The notes under the pieces were generated by a model. It did no database searches. It saw nothing but the letters and a program-made list of their open reading frames with translations, and had not been told where the DNA came from. Shown here piece after piece: positions 7,964-15,745 of a DNA stretch of 64,000 bases (position 1 is the stretch's first letter; each line of letters begins with the position of its first letter). Source of the DNA: Enterovibrio gelatinilyticus (GTDB lineage: Bacteria > Pseudomonadota > Gammaproteobacteria > Enterobacterales > Vibrionaceae). A program made the translations under genes and the position numbers. The stretch covers positions 182,632 to 246,631 of the forward strand of contig NZ_JAJUBC010000004.1 in the NCBI RefSeq assembly GCF_028683095.1, given 5' to 3'.

Positions 7964-8854
7964 TTACGCGCTAAAAAGCTCATGCGTAAACGCATGAGAG
8001 AAACTCTGCTGTTGTCTGATGTACTGCTGACGATATTGCGTTGGAGTCATCCCTGCTAGTCTTTTAAACAGGCGGCAAAAGTAATCCGCATCCACAAACC
8101 CACTTTCTAATGCGACCTGTTTAACTCGCAATCCTTTTTCAATAAGAAGGTGCTGGGCATGGGCAAAACGCTCTCGGTTAATGTACTCGTTAAACCCGAT
8201 ATCGCTATGCTGTTGAAACAGGTGAGAAAGGTAACTCGATGAAATGCAAAAGTGCTCTGCAACCGACTCACGGCAAATCGACTCATGAAAATGACAACGC
8301 ATGTAAGTCAAAATTTGATGGAAGAGCTGCTTTTGTTTCGACACATCCGAGGCATTGGCGCTTAGCGTGCTAGAAATCGCCCGTAGCAACACATCAAGCT
8401 TCACATCACCCAATCCCTTCACTTCAGACGTCAAGCCAAACAGCAAAGCATTCAGAGATGTCAGTGGCATAGCCCATTTTGCCAAACTAATGCAACGACC
8501 ATCTTGCCAATGGTTATAACTCAACCCGAGCTTTTCGCCACGGCAGCAGATGCTCAAGGTGTTGGCCTCATCAGCATACGGTAGATTCCAACCATGAGCC
8601 GCAACGCGAAGCACGTCGCCGGGCAACATACGCATCAAGCCTCGCTCACCACTCCCTTGGCTGTATATCATGTCCACAGCCCCTTCAACGACGATCTCCA
8701 CCCTTTCTTTAGGCGTACACCAGGCCAACAGCGGCATATCACTGCATGGCAATGCGTGATGACATTCAGTATTTAGCTTTCCATCTAGACGACCTGCGAT
8801 GTCAAAAAGCACCAAATAGGAAAATGTATCGATCTGGGTAGTCGTGTTAAGCAT
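7964..8854 (-). CDS. AraC-family transcriptional regulator of the mannosidase/PTS locus
   Basis: A 296-residue regulator. Residues 1-150 look like a cupin-type sensing domain (ALPCSDMPLLAW, then MLPGDVLRV). Residues 185-285 form the AraC DNA-binding domain with two helix-turn-helix motifs (SVAEHFCISSSYLSHLFQ and VKQVALESGFVDADYFCRLF) and the usual GMTPTQYRQQ end. It is divergent from the PTS IIBC gene across a 232-bp gap rich in repeated palindromes, so it most likely controls that operon. The ligand is unknown; a phosphorylated mannoside or other glycan fragment is a reasonable guess. AraC regulators beside fructose-type PTS genes also occur in other vibrios. Confidence 0.85.
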   Translation of the reverse strand: MLNTTTQIDTFSYLVLFDIAGRLDGKLNTECHHALPCSDMPLLAWCTPKERVEIVVEGAVDMIYSQGSGERGLMRMLPGDVLRVAAHGWNLPYADEANTLSICCRGEKLGLSYNHWQDGRCISLAKWAMPLTSLNALLFGLTSEVKGLGDVKLDVLLRAISSTLSANASDVSKQKQLFHQILTYMRCHFHESICRESVAEHFCISSSYLSHLFQQHSDIGFNEYINRERFAHAQHLLIEKGLRVKQVALESGFVDADYFCRLFKRLAGMTPTQYRQQYIRQQQSFSHAFTHELFSA

Positions 8855-8916
8855 GGGGCACTCTCACTATTAGATGTGAAAATTCATTCACCAGAATAGA
8901 AAACATCCTGAATACG

Positions 8917-9040
8917 GTGAAAAAATTTACAGCTTTCTGAGAATATTTCCATGATGAAGTGCACCCTTTAACTGTAAATATTTACAACAAAATGACTAAT
9001 ATGCGCTCAATCACAGTCTTAAAGTGGAAATATTTTCATC
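8917..9040. promoter_or_regulatory. Operator cluster between the AraC gene and the PTS operon
   Basis: Three similar near-palindromes share an AATATT core: 8937-8953 (GAATATTTCC), 8974-8985 (GTAAATATTTAC, perfect) and 9024-9040 (GTGGAAATATTTTCATC). A weaker relative, GTGAAAAAATTTAC, is at 8918-8931. The core spacings are 35 and 52 bp. The two locus regulators (AraC and RpiR types) are the obvious candidates to bind. The AT-rich cores may also overlap promoter -10 elements. Confidence 0.55.
9000..9015 (+). promoter_or_regulatory. Candidate CRP site upstream of PTS IIBC
   Basis: TATGC, 6 bp, TCACA matches 8 of the 10 conserved positions of the TGTGA-N6-TCACA CRP site. It lies between the second and third AATATT operators, about 80 bp before the IIBC start. 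CRP control is normal for PTS operons. The assignment rests on pattern match only. Confidence 0.4.
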
Positions 9041-9086
9041 ATTCTCCTGCCAAATCCCTATTTGAAGGTCGTAGAAGGAGAACCTC

Positions 9087-10649
9087 ATGACCAAAAATGT
9101 TGTTGCGATTACCGCCTGTGCTGCTGGTATTGCGCACACTTACATGGCAGCTGAAGCCCTTGAGCAAGCTGGCAAAGAACACAATTTTTTTGTGAAGGTT
9201 GAAACTCAAGGTTCAATCGGTGCGCAAAACATCCTGACAGAACAAGAGATCAACGATGCAGAGTTGGTGATCATTGCCTCTGACATTGAAATTGATCTTG
9301 CGCGCTTTGCAGGAAAACGTGTTTACAAGGCGCGTCCAAAAGCCGCGATTCGCGACGCAATGGCACTCATTAAAGAAGCTGAAGAAAACGCGACTGTCTT
9401 TGGTGCGAAAGGCACAAAAGTGGGTAACGTGACCTTGGGTAAAACCACAGAAAACGGTTTTGTTCAGCACATCATGAGCGGTATCTCTTACATGGTGCCT
9501 ATGGTTATTGCAGCAGGCTTACTGTTGGCCATTGCAAATATCTTCGCCTTCCAGCGTGATGATTTAGGCCGCATGGTCGCATGGGGTTTTGACCAAACCG
9601 AACCGCTCGGTTACTTCATGGCGCACCTGTTCAAAGTGGGTCAAATAGGCTTCCTTCTGATGATCCCATTGTTTGCTGGTTTTGTAGCAAACTCCATCGC
9701 GGATCGCCCTGCGATTGCTCCCGCTATGCTGGGTGCATACATGGCAAACGACCCAGCATTCTTAGGCACTGACGCAGGCGGCGGCTTCCTATCAGCCATC
9801 CTTGTTGCTTTCCTTGTTGGCTACTTCGTGAAGTACCTAAAGAAAATCAAATGGCCGAAACTGCTTCAACCGCTTGTGCCGATCATGATCATTCCGTTGA
9901 TCGCGACCTTCTTCATTACCGTTGTGGTGTTGTACTTCATTGGTCAACCTATCGCGGGTGCCATGAGTGCACTGTATGAAGGCCTAAACTGGCTAACCAA
10001 CACGTATGGCGCATCTACCTTCATCATCGGTGCCATTATCGGTGCCATGATCGGCTTCGATTTCGGTGGCCCAGTGAACAAAACCGCACTGATTTTCGGT
10101 ACGGCTGTGTGGACTGACACCGTTGCAAAATACGGCATTGAAGGTGCTAACTTCGTTCCAGGCACCGCGGCACAAGCTGCAATATCTGTTGCGCCACTCG
10201 GTATCTTCTTGGCGTCAAAACTGTTCAAAAACCGCTTCTCTGACACTGAAAAAGTTTCTGCAAACTCTGCATTCGGTATGGGTATTGTCGGGGTCACTGA
10301 AGGCGCGATTCCGTTCGCTGCAGCAAACCCTGTTCAAATCATCACCGCCAGTGTTGCAGGTTCAGCCCTAGCCGGTGGCCTTGTTGGCTACTTGGACGTG
10401 AAATTCTACGGCGGTATCGGTTCTCCGTTGGGTACGTTCATTGGCTATATCGAGCAGCCTATTCCTTTCGTGACATGGATTGCTTGTACCTTCGCCGGTA
10501 TCGCGACCACAGCCATGATTATCGGATTCTGGCGTCGTCCTTCTAAACAGCCTATCGCTGATGCAAAAGAAACGGGCGCAGCATCAACCCCCATGCAACA
10601 GGAAACAGCCACACCCGCTGTTGCCACTTCAACCGCAGTGAATGGATAA
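9087..10649 (+). CDS. PTS fructose/mannosylglycerate-type IIBC permease
   Basis: A 520-residue inner-membrane permease. Residues 1-105 are a fructose-type IIB domain with phospho-acceptor Cys11 in ITACAAGIAHTYMAAEAL. After a linker, residues about 125-475 form the IIC domain with about eight to ten membrane segments and the conserved GFDFGGPVNKTA and GAIPFAAANP motifs. The C-terminal tail is Ala/Thr-rich. It imports and phosphorylates its sugar using the partner IIA encoded 5 bp downstream. AGGAGA precedes the start. The downstream alpha-mannosidase points to an alpha-mannoside such as 2-O-mannosylglycerate or a mannobiose; fructose is unlikely because no 1-phosphofructokinase gene is present. 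Confidence 0.9.
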   Translation: MTKNVVAITACAAGIAHTYMAAEALEQAGKEHNFFVKVETQGSIGAQNILTEQEINDAELVIIASDIEIDLARFAGKRVYKARPKAAIRDAMALIKEAEENATVFGAKGTKVGNVTLGKTTENGFVQHIMSGISYMVPMVIAAGLLLAIANIFAFQRDDLGRMVAWGFDQTEPLGYFMAHLFKVGQIGFLLMIPLFAGFVANSIADRPAIAPAMLGAYMANDPAFLGTDAGGGFLSAILVAFLVGYFVKYLKKIKWPKLLQPLVPIMIIPLIATFFITVVVLYFIGQPIAGAMSALYEGLNWLTNTYGASTFIIGAIIGAMIGFDFGGPVNKTALIFGTAVWTDTVAKYGIEGANFVPGTAAQAAISVAPLGIFLASKLFKNRFSDTEKVSANSAFGMGIVGVTEGAIPFAAANPVQIITASVAGSALAGGLVGYLDVKFYGGIGSPLGTFIGYIEQPIPFVTWIACTFAGIATTAMIIGFWRRPSKQPIADAKETGAASTPMQQETATPAVATSTAVNG

Positions 10650-10654
10650 ATCTG

Positions 10655-11101
10655 ATGAGCAACGTATTTAACGTCGAGCATATTCTGACTGACGCCCACT
10701 CAACCTCTCAGCAACAAGCGTTTCAGTTCATTGCTGAACACGCTCATCAACTGGGTTATATCGACAGCGTTGATGGCTTTACCAGCGGATTACAAGCGCG
10801 TGAGGCGCATGACAGCACGGGGTTTCTTGGCGGAATAGCCATACCGCACTGCAAGTCTTGCCATGTGAAAACACCCGCTATTTTTGTGGTGCACTTTGCT
10901 CATCCTATCGAATGGGAAACCATGGACGATAAGCCTGTCACCACAGCAGTGTCATTAGCGATACCGGAGTCAGGCGCAGAAGAAAGCTTAGTGATGCTCA
11001 CTAAGTTATCCCGCGCCATGATGAAACCCGATATTCGAAATACGCTGCAGCAGAACAACGCGCAAGCCATTTTAGACACCATTCAACACGTGATTGCGTG
11101 A
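10655..11101 (+). CDS. PTS fructose-type IIA component
   Basis: A 148-residue cytoplasmic IIA domain of the PTS fructose/mannitol family. Phospho-acceptor His65 lies in GGIAIPHCKS, and the VSLAIPESGAEESLVMLTKLSR segment is typical of the fold. It carries phosphate from HPr to the IIB domain of the neighbouring permease, and possibly to the orphan IIB at 25598-25909. It starts 5 bp after the IIBC stop with no strong ribosome binding site, implying translational coupling. In E. coli MngA the A, B and C domains are fused; here they are split. Confidence 0.9.
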   Translation: MSNVFNVEHILTDAHSTSQQQAFQFIAEHAHQLGYIDSVDGFTSGLQAREAHDSTGFLGGIAIPHCKSCHVKTPAIFVVHFAHPIEWETMDDKPVTTAVSLAIPESGAEESLVMLTKLSRAMMKPDIRNTLQQNNAQAILDTIQHVIA

Positions 11102-11120
11102 GTTTACATATCCAATGACA

Positions 11121-11151
11121 TGAAGGTGTTGCTCGCAGAGCTGCACCTTCA
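11121..11151 (+). other. Intercistronic hairpin between PTS IIA and alpha-mannosidase
   Basis: TGAAGGTG and CACCTTCA form an 8-bp stem, enclosing a second stem GCTC/GAGC with a GCA loop. No T-tract follows, so it is not a standard terminator. It probably stabilises or processes the polycistronic mRNA so that PTS and mannosidase genes are expressed at different levels. Confidence 0.6.
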
Positions 11152-11186
11152 CATTCGACGGATCGCATTCCAAAGCGGACAGGTTT

Positions 11187-13850
11187 ATGAAAAAACAACT
11201 GCATGTTATCTCCCATACTCATTGGGATTTTGAGTGGTATTTCTCCGCTCATGAATCGCTCATTCAATTGATCTATCACCTCGAAGAAGTGATGGACGCG
11301 CTCGAAAAGGGCGAAGTAGACAACTACTACTTGGACGGGCAACTGAGCATCGTAGAGGACTATTTATCGGCCTGCCCGCAACACAAAGAACGCTTTTGTC
11401 ATCTGGTCGAAAGCGGAAAACTGAAAATTGGTCCTTGGTATAGCCAAACCGATCAATTGATTATTTCCGGTGAATCCATCATCCGAAACCTGCAACTGGG
11501 TATTCGCCTTGGTGAATCACTTGGCAGCTGTGAAATGCTTGGCTATGTGCCGGATTCTTTCGGTCAAAGCATGGACATGCCGAAGATTTATAACGGCGTG
11601 GGCATTGATAAGACGGTGTTTTGGCGTGGGCTTTCTACGGATGTTTATCCGCACCGAGAAGGCCAATGGCAAAGTGAAGACGGTAGCCATGTGCTTTTCT
11701 ATAACATCAAAGATGGCTATTACGTGGGCGGGCAACTGATCTATTCCGACAATGCTATCTCGCTAACTAACCAAGTCGAGAAAGACTGCCTGAGCCATCA
11801 TGTCGCCCTGCCATTGGGTGGCGACCAACGCTTCGTTGATCGCAATGTCAAAGAACGCATTGCGCTGTTTAATCAAAAGCTGGCAGACGCCAACATCGAT
11901 AGCCAATTAATTGAAAGCAGCTACGACGCACTGTTTGCCTCGCTTGCCGAGCAAGATCTGCCAATGGACACATTGAGCGGCGAAATGATCGATGGGCAAG
12001 TATCGAAAATCCACCGTTCCATTTACTCTTCACGCGCTGATCATAAGCGCCTGAACGATATGCTTGAGCGACGTATCACCCTTGAGCTTGAGCCCCTTAT
12101 GGCGCTGGCCACCCGTTATGGTATCGGCTATCAGCCTGAACTCATTAATAACCTTTGGCGCACCATGACCCGCAATCATGCCCACGACAGTGCCGGAGGT
12201 TGCAACACGGACAAAACCAACAAGATCATCGTTGAGCGCTTTGAACAAGTTGATCAAACATCAAGTGCAGCGCGAGACTATTTGGTACGCAAACTGGCGG
12301 ATTCTCAACCTGAACTCGATAACGGCACGCGCCTGACCTTGTTCAATACCCTGCCCGTCTCACGAGAGCAGGTTCAAGACATCACGCTTTCAACCAAATC
12401 GCCGCAATTCACACTAAGCACCTTAGCGGGTGAGAACGTAGCATTTGATGTAACTGCACAAACCCAACACTACAACGGCAGCATTCAACGCAATCCCGAA
12501 GACAATGACCCGAATGGCTACTACTACCAAACCGACATCGCCGTTCAATATGCGCTTCCCGCATTAGGTTTCACGTCTCTCGTGATTCAAGAAGTGGCAG
12601 AAAAAGATGCGTTAGTGCTACCCACGGTTCTTGGGAAACACATCGAAAATGATCGATACCGTATCGACTATCAAAACGGCGAATTGAACCTTACTGACAA
12701 GCAAACAGGCCAGCATTGGCCGCAAGCCTTCACGTTGCGTGATGGCGGCGATGATGGCGATACCTACGACTACTCGCCCCCTGAAAATGATTGGGTGATC
12801 ACCCTGTCATTCAGTCACGCAGAATGCACGACACAATCCGGTCAATGTAAGCAACAAATGACCTTGAAAGGCACGTGGTTGCTACCAGAAAACTTAGAAG
12901 CTCGTGCTCAGGGCTTCCGAGACACCGTTTGCGAGTACACCGTGAACGTGACGCTCACCAACGATGAACAGCCTTTGCAGATCGATGTCACCATCGACAA
13001 TCAAGCCGACGATCATCGCCTCCAGCTCGTCATTAACAGCCCAATCAAAGCGAAAGAAAGCATTGCAGATACACCCTTTGGCTTTGCGCGTCGCCCCCTG
13101 TTCCAAGCTCAGTTGGCGGATTGGCGCGAGCGCGGCTGGAAAGAAGAGCCTTGCGGGATTTACCCGATGATCAACTACGCCAACCTGCACGATGAGCAAA
13201 CCAGTTTGACGGTGTTCGCCCAAGGCATAAAAGAGTATGAAGTGCTTATCGAGAGCGCGGAACAGCCAAGCGGCACGCTCGCCCTCACGCTTTTCCGTGG
13301 CGTTGGCTGGTTAGGCAAACCTGATCTTCTGCGTCGCCCTGGGATTGCATCGGGTCAGCAGTTTAAATACATCCCGACACCTGATAGCCAGATGAAAGGC
13401 CACCAGCACATCACACTGGGACTACACATTGAACCGAGCTTCTCGCCAGCAACTGCTGTGCAGCAATGGCAAACGTGGAGTGTGAATACGCCTTACTATC
13501 AATCGCAAACGCTCAATCAGTTCACCAATACCTTGAAGTATTTTGTCATGCATCCGCTCGACACTGCCGTTAAGGATGATGACAGCCTGTTTGCCCTTGA
13601 TGCACCGCAACTTGTGTGTAGCAGCGTGCAATTCGACAACAACGCCATTTGTGTACGTCTTTTCAATCCATCGGAATACAGCATTGAGAACACAGGCACA
13701 CTCACCGTCGAGCACGCAACAATCAAACACGCCGCCGAGACCAACTTGCTGCTCGATACCCTGAATACCTTGGTGGTTGATGGCAATGTGATTCAACTTG
13801 GCGACTTCAGTGCGAAGCAAATCCGCACCATTAAGATCACGCTTGATTAA
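11187..13850 (+). CDS. mngB: GH38 alpha-mannosidase, MngB type
   Basis: An 887-residue cytoplasmic glycoside hydrolase of family 38 related to E. coli MngB, which splits phosphorylated mannosylglycerate. The zinc site is visible as His12/Asp14 (SHTHWDFEW), catalytic nucleophile Asp123 (GYVPDSFGQS) and the His of NHAHDSAGGC near residue 332. The remaining domains are the helical bundle and the long beta-sandwich C-terminal half of the family. There is no signal peptide. Downstream of PTS genes, it likely acts on a 6-phospho-alpha-mannoside made by the IIBC/IIA system. The linked beta-mannosidase raises the alternative of alpha-mannosyl oligosaccharides. The gene symbol reflects family likeness; the exact substrate is not established. 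Confidence 0.88.
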   Translation: MKKQLHVISHTHWDFEWYFSAHESLIQLIYHLEEVMDALEKGEVDNYYLDGQLSIVEDYLSACPQHKERFCHLVESGKLKIGPWYSQTDQLIISGESIIRNLQLGIRLGESLGSCEMLGYVPDSFGQSMDMPKIYNGVGIDKTVFWRGLSTDVYPHREGQWQSEDGSHVLFYNIKDGYYVGGQLIYSDNAISLTNQVEKDCLSHHVALPLGGDQRFVDRNVKERIALFNQKLADANIDSQLIESSYDALFASLAEQDLPMDTLSGEMIDGQVSKIHRSIYSSRADHKRLNDMLERRITLELEPLMALATRYGIGYQPELINNLWRTMTRNHAHDSAGGCNTDKTNKIIVERFEQVDQTSSAARDYLVRKLADSQPELDNGTRLTLFNTLPVSREQVQDITLSTKSPQFTLSTLAGENVAFDVTAQTQHYNGSIQRNPEDNDPNGYYYQTDIAVQYALPALGFTSLVIQEVAEKDALVLPTVLGKHIENDRYRIDYQNGELNLTDKQTGQHWPQAFTLRDGGDDGDTYDYSPPENDWVITLSFSHAECTTQSGQCKQQMTLKGTWLLPENLEARAQGFRDTVCEYTVNVTLTNDEQPLQIDVTIDNQADDHRLQLVINSPIKAKESIADTPFGFARRPLFQAQLADWRERGWKEEPCGIYPMINYANLHDEQTSLTVFAQGIKEYEVLIESAEQPSGTLALTLFRGVGWLGKPDLLRRPGIASGQQFKYIPTPDSQMKGHQHITLGLHIEPSFSPATAVQQWQTWSVNTPYYQSQTLNQFTNTLKYFVMHPLDTAVKDDDSLFALDAPQLVCSSVQFDNNAICVRLFNPSEYSIENTGTLTVEHATIKHAAETNLLLDTLNTLVVDGNVIQLGDFSAKQIRTIKITLD

Positions 13851-13858
13851 GAGGAGCG

Positions 13859-13882
13859 TTCGCCCTACGGTAGTGGGGCGAA
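13859..13882 (+). other. Intercistronic hairpin between alpha-mannosidase and RpiR genes
   Basis: TTCGCCCTAC and GTGGGGCGAA form a 10-bp stem (one G-T pair) closed by a GGTA tetraloop, 9 bp after the mngB stop. No T-tract follows. It may lower expression of the downstream regulator or protect the 3' end of the mannosidase message. Confidence 0.6.
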
Positions 13883-13895
13883 TGATTGATGGCCT

Positions 13896-14699
13896 ATGGT
13901 ACTGATGAACAAAGATATTGGATTGCTGTTTGAATATGCACGGAGCAAATTCACCACTACCGACAATAAGATTGCGGACTATTTTCTCGCACGTCGCCCT
14001 GTCAAAACCATTGAAGAACTGGCCACGGACATTGGTGTGTCCACGGCTTCCATTACACGCTTTTGTCAAAAGATTGGCCTGAATAATCTCAAAGAATTCC
14101 TGTTTCTTTATCAAGAGCAATTGGACAGCGCAAATCCCCTCTCCAAACCTGAAAACGATGGACTGCATCAAGATTACTTCGATGTTTTACAGCAGCTAAA
14201 ACACTGCCTAGATACCGATGTGATCGACCAAATCACCCACGCCATTGCAAGGCATCAAATCATCCATGTTTTCGGCACAGGGTTCAGTGCACTCGCGGGG
14301 GCGGATTTCAAATTCCGCTTTGGACGACTTGGTAAATTTGTGGAAGTGGTACAAGACACTAATTCTATGCAGATGTACCAAGATATTCTGACCACCGACA
14401 ACCTTGTCATCGTACTCAGTTTAAATGCACAGAACGACGACATGGCTAAAGTGGTGAAAAACCTGACACGTCGCGGCATTGAAACCTATCTAATTTCGGC
14501 GAATCCTAAGTCAAAGATGTCACAGTCAGCAACCGCCACCCTGCTCACCGCCTCGCTACACGGTGAAGAGCGGACAGGCATGATTTCTGCGCAACTGCCC
14601 ATGCTGATGGCCATCGATCATCTCTATTATCACTATGTGTCGCTGGACCGAAAGACGATCAAAAATTGGGTGTCGACCGAAGCACCATTTGGGAAGTAA
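13896..14699 (+). CDS. RpiR-family regulator with SIS sugar-phosphate domain
   Basis: A 267-residue regulator. Residues 1-80 are an N-terminal helix-turn-helix (IEELATDIGVSTASITRFCQ), and residues 110-250 an SIS domain (HVFGTGFSALAGADFKFRF, then LSLNAQNDDMAKVVKNL) that binds phosphorylated sugars. A second ATG at 13905 is an alternative start; neither has a clear ribosome binding site. It is last in the PTS/alpha-mannosidase operon, so it most likely senses a phosphosugar from that pathway and acts on the AATATT operators upstream or on the facing operon. E. coli uses a GntR protein (MngR) instead. Confidence 0.85.
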   Translation: MVLMNKDIGLLFEYARSKFTTTDNKIADYFLARRPVKTIEELATDIGVSTASITRFCQKIGLNNLKEFLFLYQEQLDSANPLSKPENDGLHQDYFDVLQQLKHCLDTDVIDQITHAIARHQIIHVFGTGFSALAGADFKFRFGRLGKFVEVVQDTNSMQMYQDILTTDNLVIVLSLNAQNDDMAKVVKNLTRRGIETYLISANPKSKMSQSATATLLTASLHGEERTGMISAQLPMLMAIDHLYYHYVSLDRKTIKNWVSTEAPFGK

Positions 14700-14723
14700 G
14701 CTACGTTAACGCCTACAACTCTC

Positions 14724-14747
14724 AAGTTCTAAGTTCTAAGTTCTAAG
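14724..14747. repeat. Short tandem repeat of a 7-bp unit
   Basis: AAGTTCT is repeated three times in perfect tandem (14724-14744), followed by AAG. It lies between the RpiR stop and the shared terminator. It looks like slippage-prone DNA with no clear function. Confidence 0.7.
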
Positions 14748-14756
14748 CACTAAACA

Positions 14757-14786
14757 AAACAAAGCCGCTTGCATAAGCGGCTTTGT
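14757..14786. terminator. Bidirectional terminator between the two glycan operons
   Basis: CAAAGCCGCTT, loop GCAT, AAGCGGCTTTG with T-rich flanks on both strands. It can end the rightward RpiR transcript and the leftward glycosylasparaginase transcript. Confidence 0.8.
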
Positions 14787-14808
14787 TGATTTGGGTTTGG
14801 TATCGCAC

Positions 14809-15735
14809 TTATCGCGTGAAGATCACTTCCGCTTGACGCTCCTCAGGCTTGTCCATGCCCGTCTGCCAGAACCAATAGGTAATATTACCCGGACAGTTCA
14901 GGCTCACCACTTTATGGTTACCGTGACTGTCAATCGCATGAATGGTAACGCCTTCGGTATATCCGTCTTTCAGGTAATCCAAGTCTTTAATTGCCTCATA
15001 AACGGCTTCATCCAAACTCATGCCCATTTTCATGTAAAGCACCACGGCATGTGCCGTCGAACAGCGAATACTCATCTCACCGGTATGTGTACAGGCACAG
15101 GCACCGTAGCGGCTGTCAGCATATGAACCCGCACCGATAATTGGGCTGTCACCCAAACGGCCCGGGTATTTCCACGCCCAACCAGAGGTAGACGTCGCCG
15201 CGCTGATTTTCTCATTGCTGTCACTACACAAGAACACAGTCGTATCGCGCACGCGCTCAGGATCTGTCGCATTGTTAGAAAGCGGAGCCAATGGAACATT
15301 AGGGAACGCCGCTTGCTGCTCTGGGGTCATCGCAGCTTCAAGTTTTTCCCACCAAACTTGCTTGGAATCCTCAATCAGGTTTTCACCTGCCACAGCGCCA
15401 ATTTCATTGGCAAAAATGCCCGCACCTTCACCAACAAGAATCTCGTGATTCAAGTCTGTCATGACGCTATACGCCACTTCTACCGGATGCATGTAGCCTT
15501 TCAGTGCACCTACCGCACCAGTGCGCAGGTTGTCACCATCCATCACGGACGCATCCAGCTCCATATCACCCAGCACGTTTGGCCAACCGCCATAACCCAC
15601 CGTGCGCACGCGTGGGTCAAGTTCGACTAATTTAATCCCTTCAACCAAAGAGCGAAGCCCTTCCTCACCCGCTTGCAGACGGCGAGCAGATTCTTCAATA
15701 CCTGGGTAGGCTTCTGAGTTGGCGAGCAAAATCAT
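14809..15735 (-). CDS. Glycosylasparaginase, N-terminal-nucleophile hydrolase
   Basis: A 308-residue enzyme aligning by eye with human and bacterial aspartylglucosaminidase, which cuts the bond between GlcNAc and the asparagine side chain, releasing aspartate. Expected features are the autocleavage site and nucleophile Thr165 (RVRDTTVFL), then ATSTSGWAWKYPGRLGDSPI and GAGSYAD, matching the substrate pocket of the family. Start 15735 (MILLANSEAY) has AAGGAA upstream, overlapping the stop of the aminopeptidase gene; the longer frame is weaker. No signal peptide is present, so it should act in the cytoplasm on imported GlcNAc-Asn. An isoaspartyl peptidase/asparaginase role is the alternative, since the folds are shared. 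Confidence 0.82.
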   Translation of the reverse strand: MILLANSEAYPGIEESARRLQAGEEGLRSLVEGIKLVELDPRVRTVGYGGWPNVLGDMELDASVMDGDNLRTGAVGALKGYMHPVEVAYSVMTDLNHEILVGEGAGIFANEIGAVAGENLIEDSKQVWWEKLEAAMTPEQQAAFPNVPLAPLSNNATDPERVRDTTVFLCSDSNEKISAATSTSGWAWKYPGRLGDSPIIGAGSYADSRYGACACTHTGEMSIRCSTAHAVVLYMKMGMSLDEAVYEAIKDLDYLKDGYTEGVTIHAIDSHGNHKVVSLNCPGNITYWFWQTGMDKPEERQAEVIFTR

Positions 15736-15745
15736 GGGGTTTTCC

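Noticed and set aside
13422..14171. Long open frame of 249 codons on the minus strand
   Set aside because: It lies antisense to the end of the alpha-mannosidase and the start of the RpiR gene, both strongly supported. Its product has no recognisable domain and no ribosome binding site was evident.
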